Positions 33,344-42,128 of a DNA stretch of 64,000 nt are shown here, piece after piece; within the stretch, counting starts at the first letter, position 1; every line of letters starts with the position of its first letter. The notes under the pieces are model-generated. The model was not told where the DNA came from and did not search any database. It saw only the letters and a program-made list of their open reading frames with translations. Source of the DNA: Bin87 sp965207585 (lineage in GTDB: Bacteria; Chloroflexota; Dehalococcoidia; Lucifugimonadales; UBA3495). The stretch is from assembly GCA_965207585.1 (NCBI GenBank), contig CBDBMT010000003.1, positions 3,472,001-3,536,000 of the forward strand, written 5' to 3'. The translations under genes and the position numbers were made by a program.

Positions 33344-35140
33344 TCAACCCAACCACTTGTACCAGAGCAGAACGGCGTAGGTAGCGGCTATCCCCAAGCC
33401 GATGACGGCGGAAACTCCGCGTTCGAAACGCCGGTTCCGGGGGTCGCGGAAGATAACACCGTATTGATCGGCGCCCTTCGGGGCGGCCAGCACCAGGTCG
33501 GCGCGGTCACGGTGCAGGTCCCACACACTGACAATGAGGAATACGATCACAGAAGGGAACAGGACGCTGAAAACCTCGTAGATGTACCCTACCCATCCGA
33601 AGACCTCGGGCCGGGACAGCAGGGACAGCAGCACGGTGCCGCCGCCGAAGATGATGAGGGAGAAGAGCTCGCCGAAATCCGTGCCCTGCTGGCGGGAGTG
33701 CACCACCATGTTGAGTTGGGCCTCAGCGCTGGCGAGGAGCTTTTGGTCGGCCACCGGGTGGTCGACGGCGGCGGCCCGGACGAAGCAGAGTTTGGCTTGG
33801 GAGTAGGCGATGCGCAGTTCTTCCGGGTTGCGGGCGCTGTCGATGCCGCGGATGTGCTCGCTGGTCACAGGCGCAATCAGGCCGCGTCGGGCCAACAGTT
33901 CCACGGCGCGATGCAGGGCAAAGATGCGGTTGTCCTCGTCCTGCGTGCGCGGCGCCAGCCGGGCCACCCGGAAGGTCAGCAGCAGGATGAATACGGTGGC
34001 CGAAAAACCGAGGGCGCCGAGGTAAGTTTCCCGGGGCCACAGCCAGCCGCCAAAAGGCAAAAGCATCAACAGCTCATCGCGCAGATAGACGAAGGTACCA
34101 AAGGTCCAGAGGGCGAGGATCAGGGCTTTGAAACCGAAACGCACTTCGGCCTCAAAGTTGACGAGCAAGTTGGTAGTGATTATCGCAGCGGCTCCAATTA
34201 TCAGGAAATCAAACCTTGCGACGTTCACTTGTGAAAAAATCAAGAGCCACAACAATGCTACCAAAGGCGTCGCATAGGCCATCGCATTTATACCCAGATT
34301 AGCCGTAATCACGTTGGCGGCACGATAGGTGATATTCGCCAGGCCATAAGCTATAGCCCCGCCAACCACAGCGGCGGTTAAGGCCTCGGTAGATATTGAC
34401 TCACCTATTCCGACTCCAATAACGAGATTGAGTGCAGACGATATCAGAGCACCTATACAGGATGCCAATATCACGCAGCTAACCATTACGATAGCATTGT
34501 CGCTATCGGCTATGTCCCAGGAAATTGTCCTGCGAAAGTCCTCTCCCCATAGAAACGTAAACGCCACCAACGAAGCAACGACTACAGCCAGGAGCACTAG
34601 GATCAGCCCGATCCCGGTTTCCAAAAAGCCAGCACTTACCCAGTTTTGGAACTGTCCGGTCTGACTGCTCGCCACAAAGAAAAAACCGATAAACGCCAGT
34701 CCCAGCAGCAGCAGCATACCGGGCGTAATTCTCTGATACCGTCCCTCTTTCCTGAACAGATATGCGATCAGCAGTAGAGATGCGATAGGCCAAGTTTCGA
34801 ATATAACAGACGCCACTGATACGTCAATGAAACGCGTGGCCAATGCAAACATACCGTAATCGAATCGATGTATAACAGTAAGCAACATTGAATAAGTGAA
34901 GGTCTTTCGCAATACTATTGATAATATCGATAGCCTAAATAAAACCCTCCGGAAGAACACCCACAGGAAAACTGCCTGTCCGATTCCGACGCCAAAAGTC
35001 AAGCCGGCGTTAAAAAGAAACGGGCTGGATGCACCGTTTATCAGGGACACCAGCAGCGGTATCACAGAGTATCCGACCACCGCGATGAACATATAGGCGA
35101 CAGCCTGGCTGTTGCGTTTGTTGTTGCCCTGATGCATCAT
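33344..35140 (-). CDS. EamA-like multi-pass membrane protein with C-terminal extension (copy 2, chimeric composition)
   Basis: A 598-residue paralogue of the preceding gene with the same plan and shared motifs TRFIDVSVASVIFETWPIA, ANLGINAMAYATPLVALLWL, TQDEDNRIFALHRAVELLARR and VWDLHRDRADLVL. Its first 320 codons (about 34180-35140) are visibly AT-richer and use different codons from the rest (33344-34180), which matches the GC-rich style of copy 1. That suggests recombination with, or gene conversion by, a diverged copy. Function unknown. Confidence 0.75.
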   Translation of the reverse strand: MMHQGNNKRNSQAVAYMFIAVVGYSVIPLLVSLINGASSPFLFNAGLTFGVGIGQAVFLWVFFRRVLFRLSILSIVLRKTFTYSMLLTVIHRFDYGMFALATRFIDVSVASVIFETWPIASLLLIAYLFRKEGRYQRITPGMLLLLGLAFIGFFFVASSQTGQFQNWVSAGFLETGIGLILVLLAVVVASLVAFTFLWGEDFRRTISWDIADSDNAIVMVSCVILASCIGALISSALNLVIGVGIGESISTEALTAAVVGGAIAYGLANITYRAANVITANLGINAMAYATPLVALLWLLIFSQVNVARFDFLIIGAAAIITTNLLVNFEAEVRFGFKALILALWTFGTFVYLRDELLMLLPFGGWLWPRETYLGALGFSATVFILLLTFRVARLAPRTQDEDNRIFALHRAVELLARRGLIAPVTSEHIRGIDSARNPEELRIAYSQAKLCFVRAAAVDHPVADQKLLASAEAQLNMVVHSRQQGTDFGELFSLIIFGGGTVLLSLLSRPEVFGWVGYIYEVFSVLFPSVIVFLIVSVWDLHRDRADLVLAAPKGADQYGVIFRDPRNRRFERGVSAVIGLGIAATYAVLLWYKWLG

Positions 35141-35280
35141 ACTCCTATGTCCTCAGATGCACAGTGTTGTGCCGATTGCGAATCTGACCTGAGCCGCTTG
35201 AGGTAGGACGAGCATTGCCGCAGATGAGGCTGTCAATTATATCGGGCGGCGCTCGGATTGGCGCGCGGGAGGTTGTCACG

Positions 35281-36126
35281 ATGGCCTTTGCAGAGATAAA
35301 CGGGTACCGGATGCACTACGAGGTGTTTGGCGACGACAACTCGCCGGCGCTGGCGCTGATTCACGGCGGTTTGGGAGGCGGTGACGGCAGCAAGGACACC
35401 ATCAACCGGCAGGCCGGCGCGCTATCCGAGAGTTATCGCTGCGTGTTCTATGACCGGCGAGCGTGCGGCGAGTCCGAGACGACGGAGGATGGCTACGATA
35501 TGGCCAACTGCGCCCGCGACCTTCGGGAGTTGCTGGGCCACCTAGGCATCGGCAAAGCCCACATCCTGGGATCGTCGGCGGGAGGACCAATCGCGATGCA
35601 GTTTGCGCTGGACTATCCGCAGCTGATGGGCACGCTGATCCTGATCAACACGATGAGCTACTCGGAAGAGGCGCAACAGGAGATACGTCGCCAGGAGTTG
35701 CGCCGGCTGAAGGAGCGGATCGCTGCTGTGGGAAGGTCCGCCGCGGTGGAGCAGGCGATCTCGGAGCGATTTCCGCAGTTGATGAGCGACGACCCGGAAC
35801 GGTTCGCGCGCATTGCAGCGGAGAACGTGGCCCGCATCGACGGCATTGCCGCTACCCAGCAGGCGTACCTGGACATCGGGGATTCACTTGAATCGCGGCT
35901 ACCGGAGCTGAAGATGTCCACACTGGTGGTCCACGGTGACGCGGACAGCCGGATTCCCGTTGAATGCGGACGCAGCCTGGCCGCAGGCATCGCCGGCGCC
36001 GAGTCGCACGAGATACCGGGCGCGGAACACGGCCTGATGACCAACGAGGCGGCCGGTGAGACGCAGAGGATCATCCTGGACTTCCTGGCCCGGCAGTCAG
36101 CAGTGCAATCGCAAGCGGCCGACTGA
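35281..36126 (+). CDS. Alpha/beta hydrolase
   Basis: About 281 residues. The oxyanion region is ALIHGGLGGG, the nucleophile elbow is HILGSSAGGPIAMQ, the acid lies in VVHGDADSRIP and the histidine in GAEHGLM, a complete catalytic triad. The GYRMHYEVFG start is typical of this esterase/epoxide hydrolase group. I use ATG 35281, with GGGAGG about ten bases upstream, rather than an earlier TTG. Confidence 0.9.
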   Translation: MAFAEINGYRMHYEVFGDDNSPALALIHGGLGGGDGSKDTINRQAGALSESYRCVFYDRRACGESETTEDGYDMANCARDLRELLGHLGIGKAHILGSSAGGPIAMQFALDYPQLMGTLILINTMSYSEEAQQEIRRQELRRLKERIAAVGRSAAVEQAISERFPQLMSDDPERFARIAAENVARIDGIAATQQAYLDIGDSLESRLPELKMSTLVVHGDADSRIPVECGRSLAAGIAGAESHEIPGAEHGLMTNEAAGETQRIILDFLARQSAVQSQAAD

Positions 36127-36395
36127 ATCCCACGAATGACTACGAGTGGGACGAGCGGAAGCGGCAGGAGAATGCGGACAAGCACAAGATCGACTTCACT
36201 GCGATCTATGAATTTGAGTGGGATACCGCCGTGTATAATTCCAATGACACGCATGGTGAAGAACGCTGGGTGGTTACCGGATATATCGGCGACCGCTTGC
36301 ACCGTGTCATCTATACTTGGCGTGGTAGCAGAAGGCGCATCATCAGCCTGCGAAAGACCAACCCACGAGAGGACAGGGATTATGCCCAAGCTTAA
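36123..36395 (+). pseudogene. brnT: BrnT-type toxin, start region apparently frameshifted
   Basis: The frame from 36135 reads NDYEWDERKRQENADKHKID and ends VIYTWRGSRRRIISLRKTNP, a BrnT ribonuclease toxin of about 85 residues. No ATG, GTG or TTG exists in frame back to the previous stop; only CTG 36123 is available. An ATG at 36136 is one base out of frame. Restoring one A (ATGAACTAC) would give the normal MNYEWD start, so a single-base deletion at the start is likely. Either the gene is broken, the sequence has an error, or CTG is used. Confidence 0.7.
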
Positions 36396-36591
36396 GCCAA
36401 ACCACATTTGGGCAACTCCGGAAGAGGAGGCAGCGATCCAGGCCGGCATCGCTGCTGATCCAGACAACCCGGAACTGGGGCCAGAGTATTGGGCCACTGC
36501 CAAACGCATCTGGGAACTCCCTCGAGAGATGGCTTGGTTGCGTCGAAAGCAGGAGCGAGAGCAGCAAGCCAGAGCCAAGGAGGCTTACGGA
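36382..36591 (+). CDS. brnA: BrnA-type antitoxin segment, no stop before VOC gene
   Basis: ATG 36382 overlaps the BrnT end and encodes MPKLKPNHIWATPEEEAAIQ, the N-terminus of BrnA-family antitoxins, followed by a charged helix. The expected stop is absent and the frame runs directly into the VOC protein. The C-terminal part of this segment (WELPREMAWLRRKQEREQQA) differs from the ribbon-helix-helix of typical BrnA, so the antitoxin may be a remnant. Confidence 0.6.
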
Positions 36592-36999
36592 ATGAGCACC
36601 GTAGGAATTGACCACATCGCCATGCCCACCGCCGACGCGGAACAGCTGATGGCGTTCTACAAGAAGCTGGGATTCGACATCAACGATGAAGAGGCGTGGC
36701 GGGCCGGCACCGCCACCATCTTCTCCATTCAGGTCGGAGATTCCAAGATCAACGTACATCCCGAAGGGCACATAGCGGACTACCGGGGACCTACAGCGGT
36801 GCCCGGGTGCACCGACATTTGCTTCGTCTGGGACGGCACCGTTGAAGAATGCCAGCAAATGCTGGCGGACGCGGGGGTCGAGGTCATACGGGGACCGGGT
36901 CCCCGGAAAGGCGCGCGGCAACGAGGCGTGCTGCCGGCGGTCAGCCTGTACGCCCGCGACCCGGACAACAACCTGCTGGAGTGGATGATTTATCAATAA
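36592..36999 (+). CDS. VOC-family (glyoxalase/bleomycin resistance) protein
   Basis: A 135-residue protein with the betaalphabetabetabeta modules of the vicinal oxygen chelate fold: VGIDHIAMPTADAEQLMAFY with the first metal His, INVHPEG, GCTDICFVWD and the terminal DPDNNLLEWMIYQ with the acidic ligand. AAGGAGG eight bases before ATG 36592 gives it its own start although it is in frame with the preceding antitoxin-like segment. Substrate unknown. Confidence 0.88.
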   Translation: MSTVGIDHIAMPTADAEQLMAFYKKLGFDINDEEAWRAGTATIFSIQVGDSKINVHPEGHIADYRGPTAVPGCTDICFVWDGTVEECQQMLADAGVEVIRGPGPRKGARQRGVLPAVSLYARDPDNNLLEWMIYQ

Positions 37000-37007
37000 G
37001 GGCGACT

Positions 37008-37087
37008 CTGGATTCCGGCCCCATATCAAGTACGGGATGACCCTGTTTCAGGCACGGGGCAGGCTGTTCTTTCGCCGGAAGACGGCA
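37008..37087. repeat. Diverged palindromic repeat element
   Basis: Begins CTGGATTCCGGCCCCATATC and ends TTTCGCCGGAAGACGG. It shares the ends of the element at 41904-41993 read on the other strand. It separates the VOC gene from the TPP enzyme. Confidence 0.5.
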
Positions 37088-37107
37088 ATGGCTCAGGGAG
37101 GCCGATT

Positions 37108-38781
37108 ATGACGCGAATGCTGGGCAAGCATGCTTTGGCGCAGATGCTGGTCGCTGAGGGAGTCGAATACATATTCGGCAACCCCGGCACCAGCGAGACG
37201 CCGTTCCTGGACGGCCTGCAGGATTTCCCGCAGCTGCAATACATACAGGCACTGCAAGAGGGAACGGCGGTTGGGATGGCCGACGGATACGCGCGGGCCA
37301 CCGGCAAGCCGGCCTTCGCGAACATTCACATCGCCGGCGGGCTGGCCAACGGGATCAGCGGGTTGTACAACGCCTTCCGGGGCGGCACGCCGCTGGTGCT
37401 GACGGCGGGGAACTCGGATACGAGGATGCTGATCAGCGAGCCCGTTCTCTCGGGCGACCTGGTGGAAATGACCGAGCAGTACACCAAGTGGAGCGTCGAG
37501 ATCCGGCACGCGTCGGATATTCCGGTAGCGATCCGGCGGGCGTTCAAGGAGGCGAAGACGCCGCCCACGGGGCCGGTGTTCGTGTCGTTCCCGTGGGATA
37601 CGCTGGACGAAGAGGTGGATTTCGAGCCCGTGGCTTCTTCGGAAGGTTACTTTCGGATCCGTCCCGACGCGGCGGCGGTGGATCGAGCTACAGAGTTGCT
37701 GGCGGGAGCGGAGAACCCGATGATCGTGGTCGGGGATCGGGTGGCGCAGTCTAACGCGGTGGAGCAGGTGGTTAGGGTCGCCGAGCAGACCGGAGCGAGG
37801 GTTGTGGCCACATCGTACTCGGAGGTGAATTTCCCGACAGCGCACCCGCAGTGGGGCGGGATGCTGAACACCAACAGCCCGGCCACGGCGCGACAGTTCC
37901 AGAACGCCGACGTGGTGCTGGCGGTGGGCACGGATGTGTTCGCGTCATTCCTCTACGTTGACGTGCCCTTCTTGAACCCGGACACCAAGCTGATCCACCT
38001 GGACAGCAATTACTGGGAAATAGAAAAGAGCTACCCGACGGAAGTGGGAATCATGGCTGACCCGGCCGCGGGCATGGCCGACCTTGCGGTGTCGCTGGAG
38101 TCGAACCTGACCGGCAGTCAGCGGGAAGCGGCGGCGACACGGGCGGCCACCCTGGCGGCGGCGCGGGAGCGGGACGCTGAGCGTTACCAGGAGCGGATCG
38201 CGGCCACGTGGAACAACTCTCCCATGCCGGTGGAGCGGATGATGCACGAACTGGCGGACGCGGTTCCGCCGAACACCATCATCGCCGACGAAGCGGTGAC
38301 CTCGCGGCCGGCGGTCAATCGGGCCTTCGATTTCGAAAAGCCCGGCGACATTTACGGCATTCGCGGCGGCGCGCTGGGCTGGGCCATGCCGGGAGCGCTG
38401 GGGGTCAAGCTGGCGCATCCGGATCGGCCGGTGCTGGCGGTGGTGGGCGACGGCGCATCCATGTACACGGTGCAGGCGCTGTGGACGGCAAGCCGGTACA
38501 ACATTCCCGTAGTTTACGCTATCTGCAACAACCAGGCGTACCGCATCCTCAAGGTGAACATGGAGGTCTACCTGCGCGACATGCTGGACGACCGAGAGCG
38601 GGCCAGCGACTACGTGGGCATGGACTTCGCGAACCGCCTGGACCTGGCCATGATGGCGCAGGCAATGGGCGTCCACGGCGAGCGGGTGGACGATCCGGCG
38701 GAAATCGGCCCAGCGATCAAACGGGCATTCGAGAGCGGAAAGCCGGCGTTGCTGGATATTACGATTAGCGGGGCGCTGTAG
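37108..38781 (+). CDS. Thiamine pyrophosphate enzyme, benzoylformate-decarboxylase-like
   Basis: The 557-residue protein has IFGNPGTSETPFLDGL and the catalytic Glu in ALQEGTAVGMADGYARATG in the Pyr domain, a central domain from about residue 190, and the PP domain motif VVGDGASMYTVQALWTASRY to CNNQAYRILK. It resembles benzoylformate decarboxylase and other 2-oxoacid decarboxylases. It is distinct from the TPP enzyme at 6670. Substrate not assigned. Confidence 0.86.
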   Translation: MTRMLGKHALAQMLVAEGVEYIFGNPGTSETPFLDGLQDFPQLQYIQALQEGTAVGMADGYARATGKPAFANIHIAGGLANGISGLYNAFRGGTPLVLTAGNSDTRMLISEPVLSGDLVEMTEQYTKWSVEIRHASDIPVAIRRAFKEAKTPPTGPVFVSFPWDTLDEEVDFEPVASSEGYFRIRPDAAAVDRATELLAGAENPMIVVGDRVAQSNAVEQVVRVAEQTGARVVATSYSEVNFPTAHPQWGGMLNTNSPATARQFQNADVVLAVGTDVFASFLYVDVPFLNPDTKLIHLDSNYWEIEKSYPTEVGIMADPAAGMADLAVSLESNLTGSQREAAATRAATLAAARERDAERYQERIAATWNNSPMPVERMMHELADAVPPNTIIADEAVTSRPAVNRAFDFEKPGDIYGIRGGALGWAMPGALGVKLAHPDRPVLAVVGDGASMYTVQALWTASRYNIPVVYAICNNQAYRILKVNMEVYLRDMLDDRERASDYVGMDFANRLDLAMMAQAMGVHGERVDDPAEIGPAIKRAFESGKPALLDITISGAL

Positions 38782-38797
38782 CAGCGGGGCGCTGTAG
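38767..38797 (+). repeat. 15-bp tandem duplication spanning a stop codon
   Basis: AGCGGGGCGCTGTAG occurs twice with a one-base gap. The first copy contains the TAG stop of the TPP enzyme. Confidence 0.8.
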
Positions 38798-38813
38798 GCA
38801 ACGGCGTGCGCCG

Positions 38814-39272
38814 CTATGGCTGTGGCAGAGGCGCACCGCAACGGATGCGCTTAATTCGCTCGGGCTCGCCGCGAAATCGAACCGTGCCGTTGTTGATGGT
38901 GGTCCTTTCGCCCTTTGGTATGTTGCCAAACGCCAGTAAAGGGAACAATCGCACATCAACTTGCCGGGGAATCAGCTTCTCTGCCGCAGCCGCGCCGGCC
39001 TGTAGCTGTTCGATTACATCTCGCGCCCTGATACGGCCGCTCTTCAGTTCTATGGGTATTGCTCGACCGGGCTGATTTGGGGCTTCCTCAAATACCAAAT
39101 AGTCGCATTTGGTCTGGTTTGGACCGAAAGGCGAACCCGGCACGTCGCAGTCAATGACCAAGCGGTTACGGGAGTCTCGCCCCAATGACACGCTGCATCC
39201 GCCTTTGTTGCATCTACTCACAATGCACGATTGATCAACTCGGCTGCGAACCGCTGGCAACAACCCGGTCAT
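38814..39272 (-). CDS. Small PD-(D/E)XK nuclease-like protein
   Basis: A 152-residue protein with D57 in KCDYLVFEE, E75-x-K77 in PIELKSG and Q89 in IEQLQAG, the spacing of a PD-(D/E)XK nuclease core. The N-terminus is Cys- and Arg-rich. Its ATG overlaps the ATPase stop (ATGA), so it is translated with it. It is the last gene of the four-gene chain. Nuclease activity is an inference from the motif spacing. Confidence 0.7.
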   Translation of the reverse strand: MTGLLPAVRSRVDQSCIVSRCNKGGCSVSLGRDSRNRLVIDCDVPGSPFGPNQTKCDYLVFEEAPNQPGRAIPIELKSGRIRARDVIEQLQAGAAAAEKLIPRQVDVRLFPLLAFGNIPKGERTTINNGTVRFRGEPERIKRIRCGAPLPQP

Positions 39273-40804
39273 CCGTTTCGTCCTATCCTGTTGAAGATGT
39301 TGGCGCCATCGTTGCTGAGGGCAATGGCGACGTCGTCGAATCCGGAATCGTACAGACCGGATTCGCCCAAGGGAACGTTAACTACTTCTGAACCTTTGGG
39401 GCGGGTTTTAGGGCGGAACAGCCACACGCCCACTTGGTCGTGGGTCAAGGCGGCGTCGCTAACGGAGACGGTTGACAGCTCTTCGGGCGGCAGTTGCGAA
39501 CGCTGTACCACGTTGGCAAGTTCCTCGAGTATCCACTCGCTGTGGGTGGTGATGATGACACGGTAGCCCTGCTGCACCAGCTTGGCCAGTTGGCGGGTGA
39601 GTTCAACCTGCATGGCCGGGTGCAGGTGGGATTCCGGCTCTTCGATGATGAGAACGTTACCGGGTTGCACGAGGTGGCGCAGGTAAAGCACTACGGAGGC
39701 AAGCTCCGACACCATGGAAGAGGCGTGCATCAGAGGCAGGTTTTCCTTCCAGCCGTCGGGACGGTAGGTGAAGTGCGGGTAATGGATGATCTCGGAGTGC
39801 TCAATACCGATGGCACCGCCAAGAATCGTTTTCTCTATTTGCATACCGAGATCCAACCCGTTTGTTGGCTGTCGTGTTGTACCCCAAATTGGAGATTGGT
39901 CAATTCGGATAAGCTGGCTGAGAAAATCGGCCAAGACGCCGGAAAGCAAGGGAGTCCGAGTTACTGGCCGTAGCCCGGCCATCGGCGCACTGTCAACTAC
40001 TGCACTGACCACTGCGCTATGCGCGTGCATAACTCCAGTGCGGTCCGCCGGCAAATAGAATGCTCGTAAATCGAGATCGCCAAACATCTGATGGAGTACC
40101 AAATCCATCAATGAGCTTGTTACGCTCAAATATGCAATGGGCCAGGCATCGTCTTCGAGCCGCTTGGAAACAGCACTTATATCTTGCAAATGAAGGCGTA
40201 TATTTTCCAACTGATAACGTAGCGCCTGCTCGTCCAGGCCAGCTGAAGAAGCATTGACGTGTAGTGGTATCTCGGTTTGAAAATCCACGGCCTGTGAGTC
40301 GAAAGATAGAGTGTGGTGAAGGAGGGCACCATCAACATCGTAGTGTCGGATTGTTAGATGCGCACGTTCGGCTTGGCCTTTACGGACTAGTGCTGCCATT
40401 GCATCCATACCAAAGCATCGCAGGATTTCCGAACCCATCTTGTTTCCAGATCTGTCAAATTCTGAGCGCAGCGTTTCGATTATTCTGTTGGGCAAGACGA
40501 TGCTGTCGTCAGAGACCTCTTGCGCCAGTTGCACGAATGCAGCGATGATTTCCTCTGTTGGCTCCGGTACGCTAATTCCAAGATTGGAACGCCAGAACCC
40601 AAGGCGTCGCATCCCGGGGGGAGGTTGATTGACACCACCCAAAAACCGATGCAGCGCGTACAGCAGAACGGCCAAGTACGATTTGCCTGTATTGCTGGGG
40701 CCGATGAAAACGGTCATCGGGCGCAGTTCAACCTTGGCGTGGACTATCGGCCCGAAGTCCTCAACTTCGATTTCGAGACGGTCTTGTGCAATCGGAGCGC
40801 TCAT
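39269..40804 (-). CDS. AAA/ABC-type ATPase of putative defence operon
   Basis: About 511 residues. Walker A is FIGPSNTGKSY near residue 35, Walker B is VLIIEEPESHLHPAMQVEL, and the switch is ITTHSEWILEELAN, as in OLD/Rad50-like stand-alone ATPases (AAA15/AAA21 type). A long insert of about 300 residues lies between the two. I use ATG 40804, overlapping the upstream nuclease gene stop (ATGA). GC content is lower than the neighbouring core genes. It probably powers or gates the nucleases encoded on either side. Confidence 0.87.
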   Translation of the reverse strand: MSAPIAQDRLEIEVEDFGPIVHAKVELRPMTVFIGPSNTGKSYLAVLLYALHRFLGGVNQPPPGMRRLGFWRSNLGISVPEPTEEIIAAFVQLAQEVSDDSIVLPNRIIETLRSEFDRSGNKMGSEILRCFGMDAMAALVRKGQAERAHLTIRHYDVDGALLHHTLSFDSQAVDFQTEIPLHVNASSAGLDEQALRYQLENIRLHLQDISAVSKRLEDDAWPIAYLSVTSSLMDLVLHQMFGDLDLRAFYLPADRTGVMHAHSAVVSAVVDSAPMAGLRPVTRTPLLSGVLADFLSQLIRIDQSPIWGTTRQPTNGLDLGMQIEKTILGGAIGIEHSEIIHYPHFTYRPDGWKENLPLMHASSMVSELASVVLYLRHLVQPGNVLIIEEPESHLHPAMQVELTRQLAKLVQQGYRVIITTHSEWILEELANVVQRSQLPPEELSTVSVSDAALTHDQVGVWLFRPKTRPKGSEVVNVPLGESGLYDSGFDDVAIALSNDGANIFNRIGRNG

Positions 40805-41400
40805 TGCCGGTCTCCGCGCATCATCGACTGCCTCTCGCGCCACCCAAGGCACAATTCGCTAACGGTGCACAGTTCGACTTGGGCATGTTTGGCTAGCCGC
40901 GCAACCTTAGCATCGTAGTCTGTTCCCACCAGCACGGGGTAAACCCAATAGTGTGGCCGGGCTGCATGGGGTTCTATAATATCTTGCAAACTCTCGGGGT
41001 CCATACGCGGGATCCCCGTGTCGTCTTTCGAACTACGAACCAGGTGCCACGCAAGATCTTCCGCATTCATTTCACGGATTGCCAGTGCATAGTCGAGTGC
41101 CTGACAAACATCTCCACGCCTCAGTTTGCGGGCTTTGAGTTCATAGACCGTCGGAAAGTTAAAATCAAAACCGTCATCAGTATGGAAACCGAAGCGAGAC
41201 CCTATTTTACCCGCCAATCCAAACAGGTCCAAAGCTCCGGATTCCACTGGAAGTTGTCGTCCGCAGAAAAACAGGGCCGGATCGAACAAATCGGGAACCA
41301 CAATCAGCGCGATCTCGAGTTCCTCCTCGCTGAATTTGCCGGTTTCCAGCTTTCGGACTTGGCGCAACTTCTCGTCGTCTGATGCAGGCAAAGTAATCAT
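40801..41400 (-). CDS. PD-(D/E)XK nuclease-like protein, NucS/DUF91 style
   Basis: The 199-residue protein has E53, D58 in VESGALDLFGLAG, E87-x-K89 in VYELKARKL and Q100 in VCQALDYA, matching the E/D-ExK-Q pattern of NucS-like nucleases. The C-terminal 90 residues are unassigned. Its ATG 41400 overlaps the EVE gene stop and its own stop overlaps the ATPase start. Substrate DNA or RNA is unknown. Confidence 0.72.
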   Translation of the reverse strand: MITLPASDDEKLRQVRKLETGKFSEEELEIALIVVPDLFDPALFFCGRQLPVESGALDLFGLAGKIGSRFGFHTDDGFDFNFPTVYELKARKLRRGDVCQALDYALAIREMNAEDLAWHLVRSSKDDTGIPRMDPESLQDIIEPHAARPHYWVYPVLVGTDYDAKVARLAKHAQVELCTVSELCLGWRERQSMMRGDRQ

Positions 41401-41876
41401 GCCGGCCGTTCCGCCATGGCGAGGACCTCGGCCCACTCCTCGGGGGTTACGGGCTGGATGGAGAGGCGCTGGCCGCGCTTGATGACCTGCATTTCGGCCA
41501 GGGCGGGGTTGGCCTTGAGTTCGTTGAGGCTGACGAAACGGGGGAGCCGGCGCTCGGCTTTGATGTCAACCATGAGCCAGGTGGGATTGGCCGGGTCTGA
41601 CTTGGGATCGTAGTAGCGGGAGTTGGGGTCCCAGGCGGTGTCGTCGGGGTAGGCCTCGCCGACGATGCGGGCCGTACCGATGACGCCGGGTGGCTTGGCG
41701 TTGCTGTGGTAGAAGAGGATGTAGTCGCCGACGCGCATGTCGTCACGCATGAAGTTGCGCGCCTGGTAATTGCGGACGCCGTCCCACTCGGCGGTCTGGT
41801 CATCCTCAGCCACGAGGTCGTCGTAGGAGAAGGAAGAAGGCTCGGACTTGAACAGCCAATAACGGGGTTCAGGCAT
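41397..41876 (-). CDS. EVE-domain protein
   Basis: The 159-residue protein starts YWLFKSEPSSFSYDDL and has WDGVRNYQARNFMRDDMRVGDYILFYHSN and the final MQVIKRGQRLSIQPVT, a full EVE fold of the PUA-like superfamily that binds modified bases. Housekeeping EVE proteins with this N-terminus are widespread, and this gene has normal high GC. It overlaps the nuclease gene by ATGA and heads the chain. Confidence 0.9.
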   Translation of the reverse strand: MPEPRYWLFKSEPSSFSYDDLVAEDDQTAEWDGVRNYQARNFMRDDMRVGDYILFYHSNAKPPGVIGTARIVGEAYPDDTAWDPNSRYYDPKSDPANPTWLMVDIKAERRLPRFVSLNELKANPALAEMQVIKRGQRLSIQPVTPEEWAEVLAMAERPA

Positions 41877-41903
41877 GGGGTCGTCTCCGGTAATTTGCCA
41901 GTG

Positions 41904-42090
41904 GTCAATCCGGCGAAAGAACGTCACGCCGTACTTGATACGGGGCTGGAGTCCAGCAGCGTTTCCTGGATTCCGGCTTTCGCCGGAATGACGGGGAGGA
42001 TAGGACTGACAAGAAGGGTTGGGATGACGAGGGGGTGGGAATGACGGGGCGTAGGGATGGCAGGGAGGGTGGAAATGACGAGAAGACAGA
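41904..42090. repeat. Paired palindrome plus degenerate GGAATGACG array
   Basis: 41904-41993 is a paired element beginning GTCAATCCGGCGAAAGAACG and ending CGCCGGAATGACGG. After it come several degenerate copies of a GGRATGACGRGG-like unit to about 42090. No gene is visible between the EVE and P-II genes. Confidence 0.55.
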
Positions 42091-42128
42091 AATGGACGGG
42101 AAAGCCGGCACGGGCAGGCCAGCGTGCT

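Noticed and set aside
36136..36381. N-terminal part of a longer VOC or antitoxin protein starting at ATG 36136
   Set aside because: The residues are low-complexity Ser/Thr-rich and lie over the BrnT coding frame, so this is an out-of-frame reading.
41994..42090. CRISPR array
   Set aside because: Units are degenerate, spacing is irregular and there are no cas genes.
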